Shown here: one piece after another, positions 1 through 11,390 of the stretch
Position numbering within the stretch: the first letter of the stretch is position 1
Layout of the letters: every line of letters begins with the position of its first letter
From: Vicia villosa
Taxonomy: Eukaryota > Streptophyta > Magnoliopsida > Fabales > Fabaceae
DNA length: 64,000 nucleotides
Direction: 5' to 3'
Assembly (NCBI RefSeq): GCF_029867415.1
Contig: NC_081182.1
Location: forward strand, 41,713,462-41,777,461
The notes under the pieces: generated by a model
Databases searched by the model: none
Seen by the model: only the letters and a program-made list of their open reading frames with translations
Told to the model about the DNA's origin: nothing
Made by a program: the position numbers and the translations under genes

Positions 1-249
1 AACTTTCCTCTATTGATTTTTAAGCAACTTGTGGAAGCTGTCTCTTTGACTGCCTCTCGTCAAGGAATGGTGACTTGTCTTCCTTATGGAAGATTCTTAT
101 CCTACCTATTCCTCAAGCAAGGTGTGGTGAGGAAAATGCGCAAGACTGGACGTATGGATATGTTCGAAGCCGAAAGTCTGCCTCTACTATCCTCTACTAT
201 CTTTATGACTATTTTTGTAATAGTTGGCTACTTTTATAGCCATCTTTAA
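1..249 (+). CDS. Antisense ORF of Tat-lineage retroelement, C-terminal part
   Basis: An open frame enters from the left window edge and stops at 247-249, giving about 82 residues. It lies just beyond the pol stop (259-261) of the Gypsy element but on the opposite strand. It contains LPYGRFLSYLF, which resembles the LPYG-type motif of 'putative plant transposon' proteins, and ends in a hydrophobic stretch (IFMTIFVIVGYF). Antisense ORFs downstream of pol are known in some Tat-lineage elements such as Grande. No start codon can be assigned because the N-terminus is outside the window. The identity is inferred from position and one motif; it could be a chance frame. Confidence 0.42.
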   Translation, partial: NFPLLIFKQLVEAVSLTASRQGMVTCLPYGRFLSYLFLKQGVVRKMRKTGRMDMFEAESLPLLSSTIFMTIFVIVGYFYSHL

Positions 250-258
250 TCTAATATT

Positions 259-3200
259 TCAGCTTCGGTCTATTATGCGTATTTCTTGAAGTGTAGGTTT
301 ATATTTTTTCAAATATTTACCATTCACCCTCAAAATTCGACCATCTGAATTTAATTCTTCAATTTCATATGCATTGTTTGAAAACACTTGCAAAATTTTA
401 AACGGTCCTTCCTAACTTGGGGACCATTTACCTAATAACTTATTCCTTTGATCCATGGGTAGGATAACTTTCCATACATAATTACCTACCATGAATGTCT
501 TCTCTTTGACTTTCTTGTTGTAAGCCTTCGCTACTTTTTCCTTTTGTCTTATTAACCTATCCAACGCTATTAGCCTTTCTTCGTCTAATTCTACTAATTC
601 ATCTAACATCATATTCCAGTATTCGTCAGACGAGAGACTGTTTTGTCGTTGAATTCTTGTCGACTGTAGGTGAATTTATGCAGGCAATACAGCATCATGC
701 CCAAATGTCAAACGAAATAGGGTAGTCTTTATTGCTTCCTTTGGTGACGTCCGACAAGCCCAAAGGATTTGGTCGAGCGTTTGATGCCAATTTCTTGGCT
801 TTTTCCCCACATGCTTCTTTATCAAATTTATAATAACTTTATTAGCAGCTTCGACCTGACCATTGGCCTGAGCGTAATATGGAGTGGATGTTAGCAATTT
901 AAATCATGTCTCTGCTGCAAAAGCTTGCATCTTTCGACCAACAAAAACTGATCCTTGATCAGTAGTAATAGTTTCTGGAATCCCATATCTGTAGATAATG
1001 TGTTTTTGTATGAAACTAATCACTGCTTCTTGATCAGCATTAACTAGTGGGATTGCCTCTATCCATTTAGTAAAATAATATATTCCTACTAAAATGAATC
1101 TTTGTTGCTTAGAAGATGCAGGTTTGATTTCTCCTATTAAATCCAAAGCCCATCCTCTAAAAGGCCAAGGTTTGACAATGGCATGCAATTCACTGGCTGG
1201 AACATGTTGAATGCCTGAAAATTTCTGGCACTCTTGGCATCCTCTTGCATATTCAATACAGTCTTTTAGAATTGTCGGCCAATATAAACCTTGTCTAAAC
1301 AACAGCCATTTCATCTTATGGCCTGACTGATGAGCTCCACAAACACCACTATGAACCTCTGACACAACCAAATATGCTTCAGCTTCACTTAAGCATTTCA
1401 ACAATACACCTTCAGCTGTTTTCTTGTATAAATCATTTCCTAATATCACATAGTTTAGAACTCTATATTTAATCTTTCGATCAGTTCCTCCGACTGGATT
1501 ATTTAGGTATTGGACCAATAGGTTTCTCCAATCAGCATCAGTCATATTGTCAATGGCAAAAATTTCCAAGGCATACAAATCTTTACTTTCAACTTTACTT
1601 TCAACATTATCACCTACCCCCTCGAATTTTGACGTCGACAATTGACCTAACTTGTCTAATACTTCATGGGTTTCTTTATTCTTGATCTCGACAATATCTT
1701 CTAACTTGTCTTTAGAAACTCTATACCCAGAAGCAATTTGTGCCAATTCATTGGCAATGTAATTGTTAGATCTTGGTACATGCAAGATCTCAACATGTTC
1801 GAATTTTTCTAATAAGCGTATCACAATTGCATAATACATTATTAGATTTTCTTTGATGCATTTATACTCTTTTTTGATTTGTCGAATTATTAGCTCAGAA
1901 TCACCTCGAATCTCAACTCGTGTTGCCCCTAAATCTATTAGGGCCTTCAAACCAGTTATCAAGGCTTCATATTCGACCTCATTGTTAGAGCATATTTCTT
2001 TCATTTTATAATGGAACTTTGTTGGAAGTCCTTTGGGAGAAATAATCAAGACTCCAATGCCTGATCCATTTTTGTGACTAGAGCCGTCAAAAAACAATTT
2101 CCAGTTGGTTCGTTCGACTTGATTTACAAACAATTCGACTAACCCATGGTCGACTATAAAATCAGCCACAACTTGTCCTTTCATAGCTTTTAAAGGAACA
2201 TATGTTAAGGAAAATTCAGTTAGCGCTAAAGCCCACTTACCAATTCGACTATGCAAAATTGGTTTAGACAACATATGTTTAATAACATCAAAATGAGAGG
2301 ACACATACACATCAACAGGCTTTATATATTGCTTAAGTTTGTTACATGAGAAATACAAGCATAAGCATAATTTTTCAATATCATTATACCTAGTTTCAGC
2401 ATCTACTAGGGTTCGATTTAGATAATATATAGCTCTTTCGACGCCATTATCATCCTCTTGGGCTAACATACTCCCAATTGTCGAGCCTGATGCAGCTATG
2501 TACAATTTCATACTTTTTGTCCTATTGGGGGGTAACAAAATAGGAGGCTTAGTTAAATAAGCTTTTATTTGGTCGAATGCCTGTTGATGTTCTTGCTCCC
2601 ATTTGAATTGATCTTGGTTCTTGAGCTTCACAAGTGGTGAAAATATCTTCGTTTTGCCACTTAGATTTGAGATGAATCTCCTCAAGAAATTAATCTTCCC
2701 CAACAATGACTGGAGTTGTTTCTTTGTTTCTGGCGCCTTTAGCTCCAAGATTGCTTTCGTCTTATTTTGGTTTATCTCAATGCCTTTCTTGTGAACCACG
2801 AAGCCCAGGAAATCCCCTGCATGTACACCAAAAGTACATTTTAAAGAGTTCATTTTGAGTCCATATTTCCTCATTCGTTCAAAAGATTGTCTAAGATGGT
2901 CTAAGTGACCATTTTCAGAGTTAGATTTTATTACAATATCATCAATATAAACCTGCATAAACTTGTCAATAAAATCATGAAACATGGAATTCATGGCTCG
3001 TTGGTATGTAGCTCCAGCATTTTTTAAACCAAAGGGCATTACTACCCATTCATAAGTTCCTAAAGCACCTGGGCATCGAAACGCCGTCTTAGGTACATCT
3101 TCGTCAGTTATAAAAATTTGGTTATAACCTGAATATCCATCCAATAAGCTGAGATATTCAAATCCGGCTGCAGAGTCGACTAACATTTCAGCAACCGGCA

Positions 3201-3894
3201 TGGGATATTCATCTTTAGGGGTAGCCTTATTTTAATCTCTGAAATCTATGCATATACGAAGGCTACCATTTTTCTTTATGACAGGCACTATATTAGCTAA
3301 CCATTCGACATACCTCGCAGTTCGAATAAACTTGCTTCTCAGCAATCTTTCAATTTCTACTTTGATTTTTTCCATAACCTCTGGCGCAAACCTTCTAGGA
3401 AGCTGCTTGATAGGTTTTTTACCTGGGTTTAAAGGTAGTCGATGTTCCACCACCTGTCGACCCAAACTAGGCATTTCGTGATAATCCCAAGCAAAACAAT
3501 CTTTGTATTCTCTTAGGAGTCGAATCAACTTGGTTTTTAAACAACTTGCAAGCTTCGTGCTCACATATGTAGGCCTTTTAATGATCCCATCACCCAAATC
3601 GACTTCTTCCAGGGGATCTTGAGCTTGCATTCTTTTGACTGATCCTAATGGATCCATTTCGAAACCTAAAGGTTCATCATCGTATATCCCATCAAGTCGT
3701 TCGACTTGGTGATCGACTTCAGGACTGTCCTCATTTTTTACCAACATGGCCTCAATAGCCATATTTTTCTCTAATTCGGCTTCTAAAGCCGTTCTTTCTT
3801 TGTTTTCGGCCAAATAAGCCGTTATTCGAGCCAGGTATTCTAACTCAGTGGTCATCATCTTTGACTGATGTCCTCTGCTCTGGTGGACTTTCAT
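259..3894 (-). pseudogene. Gypsy pol pseudogene (RT, RNase H x2, integrase)
   Basis: One continuous minus-strand frame runs from about 3894 to a final TGA at 259-261, broken by four nonsense codons: TAA at 3232-3234 after CIDFRD, TGA at 904-906, TAA at 676-678 and TAG at 412-414. Each looks like a one-base change of an expected residue (L, W, E, W). RT motifs are MPFGLKNAGATYQRAM and VYIDDIVIKS. The first RNase H reads LYIAASGSTIGS, lacking the usual first Asp. It is followed by a second, archaeal-type RNase H (LFFDGSSHKNGSGIG, NNEVEYEAL). Integrase shows the His/Cys zinc region (HQSGHK, CQECQKF) and catalytic DLIGE and TTDQGS; the Glu lies in ANGQVEAANK. The C-terminal tail includes VWKVILPMDQRN. 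Confidence 0.88.
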
Positions 3895-6800
3895 GGTTCA
3901 ATGGTTCATTAGGGTCTTCTTTATTCCAAATGAAACCATAATTTGGGTCTAAGTTCAGATACTTAGACACACTTTCATCAGAAGAATACACCTCTTCTGC
4001 TTTGTAGCAAGGAGCTACATTTGCCAGATGTTGGTCGAAGTGTCTACGACCACTTTCAGTTTTGTAATAACTTTGGTCAGCTTCGATATTCTCCACTATA
4101 CCATCTGGTCTCCAAATAGCCACACGCTGATGTAAGGTCGAAGGAACTGCCCCTATTCCATGGATCCATTCTCGACCCAACAGCAGTTTAAAATTTGCCT
4201 GCGATGCAATCACCATAAAGATGGTTGACCTGACAGTCGAACCAACATCTAGTTTTACTTGAATTACTCCAAGTATTCCACTTGTATTGCCCTCATAATT
4301 AGACAACACCATATTACGGGGCCTTAAATCTTTGTCAGATTTACCCACTTTCTGAAGTGAGGAATAAGGCATTAAGTTTACAGCAGCCCCACCATCGACA
4401 AACACTTTGTTTATTGGAACATCATCCACTATCGCCCTTATGAATAAAGGCTTCAAATGATACATCATTCCTCGACCTGGCCTCTCAAACACAGCCTTTT
4501 GCTCTTCTACCACTCCTTTTCCCATTACATAGTAACAGATAGGAGTTTCTTCCACGTTCTCGTCAGGAAGAAAATCATCTTCGTTCTCAGATACCACAGA
4601 TACTCTGTCGAACTCTGCTGGAAGTACAGAGACAATTCCACAGTCGATTAGCAACTCATCTGACTCTATGTCAAAGTTGTCGTCGACCTCTTCGTCCGAC
4701 AGTGGAGAATACTCAGGCTCTTTTTCTGTATTAAGGATCGGAGCATCATCGTCAACCAATTCTTTAATCAGTTTCTTTCCTAGGATCATTCCTGCAGCCA
4801 GTCTTTCATTTGCTATTTTAGCCTGCTCTTCAGTCAACTTCCTGTGAAAAGGCTTTGGCTGATAGTGAGAAAATCCTGCCTGCACCATTTTCAAATTTTC
4901 CTGTCCATTCTTATGGCTTCTTTGGTAACGCCTCCACTGCGTTCGAGTCATGGGGTTCTTTCCTTTGTAGTTTGGCGATATGTAATCTTTTCTTTTAGAT
5001 CCACTATCCGTCCAAGAGCCTTCAACATTGGTTCCATCGCCTTGAATCTGCCATTCTGGGCGTTTACCTCTGAAGTTAATGGGTTTCACCCATTTGTCTT
5101 CAGGGACATCCGTCTTGGGACGGAAAGTCCTTGGTTTTTCAAACATCTTCCTGTATTCTCCAGCCCTTCGACCACTGTTTTCTCTTGTGTACATGAATTG
5201 ACGATTCTTGCCTCGACGAGGATCGAACCTCACTTTGTTTGCAGCATCGACATTGAAAACAGCATCACACCTTGGGCATAATCCAACTTGAGAGTTGTTA
5301 TTGTGGCATCTCTCAAGGAATTTCAAAAGACTTTCTTTTGGTTCAGGATAAACCATGTTCAAAACTTTGCCATCAGTAGCGCCGTTTTGCTTTCTAACGA
5401 AACCATCAGTAGTCTCGACCATCATCACATCAGCAAGCTCAGTATAGTGAGCCTCTTCGACTTGCAAAGGATCAATATCAACTTGCATTGATGACTTTGG
5501 CTTTTCTCCAAACTGTAACCTTCCTTCTTTCAAAGTTGTTTGCACCAATTCCCTGAAAAGGACACATTGAGAAGTTTTATGACCCAAGAAATTATGAAAT
5601 TTACAAAATCCTCTTTTTTTCATTTGTTCAAGAGGAGGATTTTTAAGTCCTGGGGGTACTATGATTTGCCCATCAGAAACCAACAAATCAAATATTTCAT
5701 CACATTTTGTTATATCAAATGAATACGTTTTACTAGAAAATTTTTCATTTTTACTTTCAATCAGATTTTTATCTTTTGAGGGCTTGAGCAATTTACAGAT
5801 ATATGGTGGCCCTGGCTTTAATTCAGCCACGTTGACCTCTCCCTCTTCGTATTCACTGTCGCTATTAGAGTCGAACTCACTTGTAGTAACATAAGCTATC
5901 TTTTCTTTCTTATAATATTTACTAGCTCTGGCTTTTTCAGCTTTTAGCCTTTCGACCTGGCGTACTCTATCTGCCAGTTGTGCCATATCTCTCAAATGTT
6001 GGGTGTCTAATTTCTTCCTTATGGAATAATCTAACCCACCTGCAGCCATTTCGACTAACTCATGTTCAGGAATTTGTGTGAAACATCTAGCTTTCAGTAA
6101 CCTAAAACGGTTTAGATAATCATCGACTGGTTCTGTACCCTTTCGCCTAACTCCAGCCAATTCTTTCAAACTAATTTTCGACTGTCCCATATAAAATTGT
6201 TCATGGAACAATCGTTCTAATTGGTTCCATGAGAACTAAGATTGTGGAGATAAGGTCGTGAACCAAGTAAATGCATTTTTTGTTAAAGAACTTGGAAAAT
6301 ACTTCATCTTTAGATTTTCATTGTTTGCTATTTCTCCAGCCTCTGTCTGGAACCTAGCAATATGTTCGACTGTCGACTCGCCAGTCTCACCAGCAAATTT
6401 GGTGAATTTTGGGACTTTCCACCCCCTAGGCAATTCTGTTTGCCTTACATATTCTGACAACGGGGAAACGAAATTTGGTCTATGCAAACCTACATTTATT
6501 CCATTCTGAACTAAAATTTGTTCGACTACATTAGAGATATTATTGTGTCCAACATTGACATCTTGCTGGATGTTCCTAAGAACCTGGTCAGCATCTTGAT
6601 GCCTTTGTACTATTCTAGGGATCTCTTGCTCAATTTGATCTCCTTGTCCTATAGGTTTGACCCCTCTCACTTTCAACCCTTGAGTAGTTGAAAGGTTTGG
6701 TTGTGGGGGCGCTCCAAAGAAATCTGCAATTCTGGCCATTTGTCCGGCCAATATCTCATAACTTTGGTTCGTGTTATTTATCATGGGAGTAAAAACAGTT

Positions 6801-7285
6801 CCCATTTGTTGAGTAAGGGCATTCACCATTTCATGATTACTTTCGTCTATTTGTTATCGAATTGACAACATTGACGTAGTACTTAAAGATGGCAAAGCCT
6901 GGTGATTATATCCTATGCCTATAGGTCGACCCCCTGGATTTGATGTGCTTGTAGCCATCATGCTGTCAGAATATAATGAAGGATTTGTGTGCAAACCTTG
7001 CATCATAGACGTGGGCATTCCAAACTGAGGGTTAAAACCTGGTGGAGGCATCATTCCATGAAATGGCGGTCGTAACGGATTAAACGGTGACCGTACATTC
7101 GTTGGTGATGATACCAATATTGCTGCCGTCGATCCACCAGTATTTGTTGTTCTAACTGGGGATGAATCTGCGGCACTTTGTGGTGTTGTTCCCGTCAGAA
7201 CAACCCCTTGATTTCCAGAAAGATCAGAATTATTTGTATTAACTTCAGCCATGTTAGTTAATTTTCGACCACTTCTTAATATCAT
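3845..7285 (-). pseudogene. Gypsy gag-protease pseudogene
   Basis: One minus-strand frame starts at ATG 7285 (MILRSGRKLTN) and ends at TGA or equivalent at 3845, interrupted by TAA at 6854-6856 and TAG at 6236-6238. The middle shows a retrotransposon gag domain (NAFTWFTTL, then LFHEQFYMGQ, VDDYLNRFRLLKARC) and a variant zinc knuckle with His replacing the second Cys (CKFHNFLGHKTSQC). The protease region follows, with active-site-like VFVDGGAAVNLMP and ILLGREWIHGIGAVPS-type sequence. The frame overlaps pol by about 50 bp; pol is in the +1 frame relative to it. Confidence 0.85.
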
Positions 7286-7331
7286 ACATAACTATTATAC
7301 TAACAAATATAAAACAAACAGCAATTGACGT

Positions 7332-7349
7332 GTCCCATCAGGTGTGCCA
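7332..7349 (-). promoter_or_regulatory. Primer binding site of Gypsy element
   Basis: On the minus strand the sequence directly after the LTR, separated by three bases, reads TGGCACACCTGATGGGAC. Starting with TGG next to an LTR ending in CA is the normal form of a tRNA primer site. I could not assign the primer tRNA from memory. Confidence 0.55.
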
Positions 7350-7352
7350 ATT

Positions 7353-8139
7353 TGTTTACCCAGAAAAATGGTAAACAAGCGCTAGTTTCCTTTTTAAAGG
7401 TTACTTTTGCGGAGTCAACTAGAATACTCCAGGACTAATTGCTTTATTTTGTTATTTTATGTGTATCTGGTTTGTATTAAATGCAACAGTGGCTTTAAAG
7501 TAAAAGTAAACACTGAAATTAAAGGTTTTCAAGTAAATCAAAACAATAAAAAAGCAGTAAATGTGCACTGAAAGATGAAATATAACGTAAAATGATTGCA
7601 TTAATTAAACTGGTACGCATACGTACATTACAAGGTTGCACTCTTTACTCATTATTGCACAGAGATTTGAGTTTACTTGTGTTTATGTAGAAAATGCGGA
7701 CCCCCTACTATTCCTATTGAACTTGCTTAAATAGTAAAAATAAGATAACTACTACTAACGGTTGACTGTCATCAGCCGACACGTGTCTTCGACATGCAGC
7801 ATCTTCGATGTATAAGGCCTCCACGCGTCTCTTGTAACTGCTGAAAACCGTCTCCTTTTAACTTCTAATACCTCTCGACTTCCACTTCAGTTTCTGCAGC
7901 AAAATTCTTAAGTCTTCGCATACTTTTGGTCGAACGCTGAAGCCTCTGATAATCTTTCTATTCGAACGGCTTCGACTACTAAGCATTACTTAGTCGAACC
8001 GCTTTGACCCAAATGGCAATGTAGTTATTTAATTGAGGCCCAATTACCAATTTAGGGCCTTTCTACCAAATTGAAGCCCAATTACCAATTTTGAGTCCCA
8101 GTTGCCCATTTATTGGTAAGTCGAAATCCTAGGGTAACA
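7353..8139 (-). repeat. 5' LTR of Gypsy element
   Basis: The LTR-like segment of about 787 bp carries matching short inverted ends: on the minus strand it begins TGTTACCC (8139 downward) and ends GGGTAAACA (7353), next to the primer site. The right boundary is chosen from the terminal inverted repeat alone, because the partner LTR is outside the window. Confidence 0.6.
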
Positions 8140-8189
8140 CAACCTTATACACCAAGGGTTTTTCACTTATTATACTTGTTTTATACTTG

Positions 8190-8529
8190 TCGACCTCAAG
8201 TTTGCGCCACTGCGGATATGAGGTGTTGTCTGCTTTGGGTGTTAGAACCCTCACGACTTTTTTCTTTAGAAAAGGCGCCTCTTTGAATTGAGAAGTATGT
8301 GTGTTGTATATAAACTACTCTTAGTCTCGATTTCCAAAAAATGAGAGACTATTTTGGACAACCCAGAATTTTTCCCTTAGTCACGGCTAAGGGGCACATT
8401 GTAAACGTGGAGTTCCCACTAACGTCCCCAATACTTTAAACTGGTTAACCTTAAGTCCTCACCACTTTGACTATGAGGTATTGTTCACTTTGCATGTAAA
8501 ATTCCTCATGACTTTGTCTGTAGAAAAGG
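8190..8529. repeat. Two diverged copies of an unclassified repeat, interrupted by Copia element
   Basis: Copy one (about 8190-8400) and copy two (about 8450-8529 continued at 12857-12960) share blocks such as TATGAGGT.TTGT, GTAGAAAAGGTG and TTGTATATAAACTAC. The Copia element at 8530-12856 split copy two. Family not recognised. Confidence 0.5.
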
Positions 8530-8866
8530 TGATATCAATGGGACATATAAATATATAAACTAAAATAACTAAGAGGAAGGATTTTTCTTAACATTCTTTT
8601 TCTTATAATTTTGATGAATAATACAATTACATAAAACATGCCTTTTATAGGCTTTGGATACACATATACTTACTTATTAAGTAACTTAATACAAAAGCAT
8701 TTTATGCGGTGGTGATTAGGCGGTGGTGATTACTTAATCCACTTGGTTTCTTGTAAGTTTTATTTTACTTAATGAGTAAGCTAGCTTCCAAACTCTTCTA
8801 GCAGTAATTAATTAATTGACCAACTTCTCTCAAAGCTTCTACATCATACTTGATTTAATTCCAACA
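8530..8866 (-). repeat. 3' LTR of Copia element 1
   Basis: 337 bp, starting TGATATCAATGG and ending TTCCAACA on the plus strand. It is 14 bp longer than the partner because GGCGGTGGTGATTA-like sequence is tandemly duplicated near 8706-8733. Confidence 0.93.
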
Positions 8867-8877
8867 TTGCCTCCCTT
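8867..8877 (-). other. Polypurine tract of Copia element 1
   Basis: Directly next to the 3' LTR the minus strand reads AAGGGAGGCAA, the usual plus-strand primer for reverse transcription. Confidence 0.75.
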
Positions 8878-8880
8878 AAA

Positions 8881-11390
8881 TCAAGTGTGTATCATTCCAA
8901 GCATCATCTTCAACTTGTAAAATAGTTCAATCTTTAAAGGTTTCGTAAATATATCTGCAATTTGTTCTTCAGTGGGACAATACTCGATCACCACTTCTTT
9001 TTCAGCTATCAACTCTCTTATCTTATGAAACCGAATATCAATATGCTTGGACCGTCCATGGAAAACCGGATTCTTACTCAGTGCAATTGCCGACTTGTTG
9101 TCGCAATATATCTTTTTAGGACTATTTTGTTTCTGATGTATCACTTCTAAAATTCTTCTCATCCATACTATTTGAGTAGCACAACTGGTTGCTGCAATAT
9201 ATTCAGCTTCAGCTGTAGAAAGTGCAACAAAGGTTTTTTCTTTGAAGACCATGAAATTGCACCTGTGCCCAAATGAAATGCGTACCCTGACGTGCTTTTT
9301 CTTGTTTCTATATCTCCAACCCAATCACTATCTGTGTATCCAACAAGCTCCACTTCATTATTACTAGCATAAAAAATTCCATCAGTCAGTGTACCTTTGA
9401 TATATCGAAGAATCCTCCTAGCTCCTTGCAAATGGCTAACACATGGTTCTTCCATGAATCTGCTGAGCAATCCAACTCCATATACTATACCTGGTCTTGT
9501 CGCAGTCAGATATCTTAAGCTTCCAATCAAACTTTTATAATGGGTTGAGTCTACCCTCTTTCCATCATTTTCTCTTATCAGCTTTAACTTTTCTTCAACG
9601 GGTGTGTAAACTGGCTTTGAATGCTCCATCTTGAACTTCTTCAAAATATCACTTGCATACTTCTTTTGAGATATGAAAATTCCATCATATTGTTGGACGA
9701 CCTCAATGCTAAGGAAATAGGACATTAGGCTCAAATCTGTCATTTCAAAATGTTGAATCATAGCCTCCCTGAATTTTGTAATCATCTCTAAATTATTTCC
9801 AGTGAAAATCAAGTCATCAACATATAGGCACACAATAAGGACATCTCCAGGATCAAAGTTGATAATCTCCTCATCAGATGGATCATTATCATTGCCCAAA
9901 ACACAATCTTGCAGTCTGGCTGGTAATCTACGCAGCCTTTGTTGTCTGTTGGATGTTTCTGGCTCATCAGGCGTTGTATGTTGTCTGTTGGATGTCTCTG
10001 GCTCATCAGGTGTTAGATTATATTCATTCACCTCTTCGTAATCATTTGAAGTCACTATTGGATCTTTTTGTGACTTTGAGGACCAATCCCACATTCCTCC
10101 TTCATCAAAAGTCACATCTCGACTAATAATCACCTTCTTTGTCTCTGGATTGTAAAGCTTATAGGCTTTTGAGTTTGAACTATAACCAACAAAGATACAT
10201 CTTTCTTCTTTGTCATCTAACTTCTTTCTCAATTGATCTGGTACATGAGCATATGCAACACATGCAAAAACTCTAAGATGTCGAATTGAGGGTCTTCTTC
10301 CATTCCAAGCTCCTTCGGGCGTCTTTTCTTGGACGCTCTTTGTAGGACACCTGTTTAAAATATAAACTGCAGTAGCAACAACTTCTGCCCAAAACTCCTT
10401 AGGCATTTGTTTAGCCTTCAACTTGCATCTCACCATATCCATGATCGTTCTATTCTTTCTTTCAGCAACACCATTCTGTTGAGGTGTGTACCTTGTTGTT
10501 AATTGATGCTCAATTCCATGTTGCTCAAAGAAACGTGTACCAGCGAGGTATTCTTGGCCTCTATCTGTTCTCAATGCTTTGATTCTACAACCACTTTGTT
10601 TTTTCACATATGCCTTGAATGCCTTAAAGGCATCACATGCTTCTGATTTCTGTTTCAAGAAATACACCCAAGTCTTTCTACTAAAATCATCAATAAAAGT
10701 AATAAAGTACTTACAGCCACCAGGTGTTGGTATTTCCACTGAACACAAATCTGAATGAATTATCTCTAGCAGCTTCTTTGCTCGCCAAGACATTCCAGTT
10801 GGGAATGAATCTCTATGCTTCTTTCCAATCTGACAAGTCTCACATACTCCTTTTGGAATATTCACAACAGGCAATCCAGAAACATATTCTTTTCTCGACA
10901 GGTAATTCAAGCTAGAAAAATGAAAGTGACCAAATCTCATGTGCCACAACCAATCATCATTTGGAATAATAGAACTCAAGCAAGGAATTTTTTCATGTTG
11001 AATTTTCAAAGTAAATAAGCGGTTTGGTGTCATTTTTACCTTTGTGATGAATATGCCATTTCTATCGATCAACGTGCAAAAACCATTGTGAATCTGCATG
11101 TTGTAACCTTTCTCCGACAGTTGTCCCATACTCAGGAGATTGTGATGAAGACCAGGAGCATAGAAAACATCACCAATAAAGTTTTGAGTTCCATCTTTCA
11201 ACCTAATAGCAATTCGGTCTTTCCCCAAAATTGGAATATTTGAATTGTTTCCAAACTTCACGGTAGATTTTACCGTTTCGTTTAGAGAAGAAAATAATTC
11301 CTTTTTCCCACACATATGATTACTACATCCAGTATCCAGATACCATATATCCTCTTCCTCAGAAAATGTATTACTGGCCAAAATTAAATT
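8881..11390 (-). pseudogene. Copia pol pseudogene with RT deletion
   Basis: From about 11390 the frame encodes protease (DTGCSNHMCG), the GAG-pre-integrase domain (LWHMRFGHFHFSSL) and integrase (HSDLCSVEIP, LRTDRGQEYL, NGVAERKNRT). A linker with a duplicated TPDEPETSNRQ unit follows. The frame then jumps directly to CLYVDDLIFTGN, so the N-terminal half of reverse transcriptase is missing although the frame is kept. The RT C-terminus and RNase H follow. Near 9231 one T appears missing in CCTTTGTTGCA, which shifts VALSTAEAEYIAATS and the rest to the frame that stops at 8881. The product would lack polymerase activity. Confidence 0.88.
9940..10016 (-). repeat. Tandem duplication in Copia pol linker
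   Basis: Two copies of a unit containing GTTGTCTGTTGGATGT and CTGGCTCATCAGG follow one another and encode TPDEPETSNRQ twice. They lie just before the junction of the RT deletion. Confidence 0.7.

Larger units (their letters stand above)
1..8139 (-). mobile_element. Ty3/Gypsy Tat-lineage LTR retrotransposon, decayed, 3' end outside window
   Basis: Read on the minus strand the order is LTR (8139-7353), primer site (7349-7332), gag-protease (7285-3845), pol with RT, two RNase H domains and integrase (3894-259), then an antisense ORF. The dual RNase H arrangement and the integrase sequence place it in the Tat lineage of non-chromovirus Gypsy elements. The leader between LTR and gag is only about 50 bp, unlike Ogre. 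The coding frames hold six in-frame stops, so this copy cannot be autonomous. The 3' LTR must lie left of the window, so no target duplication can be tested. Confidence 0.85.

Noticed and set aside
5288..5894. Plus-strand ORFs inside the Gypsy gag region
   Set aside because: They are antisense shadows of the minus-strand gag-protease frame and show no domain of their own.
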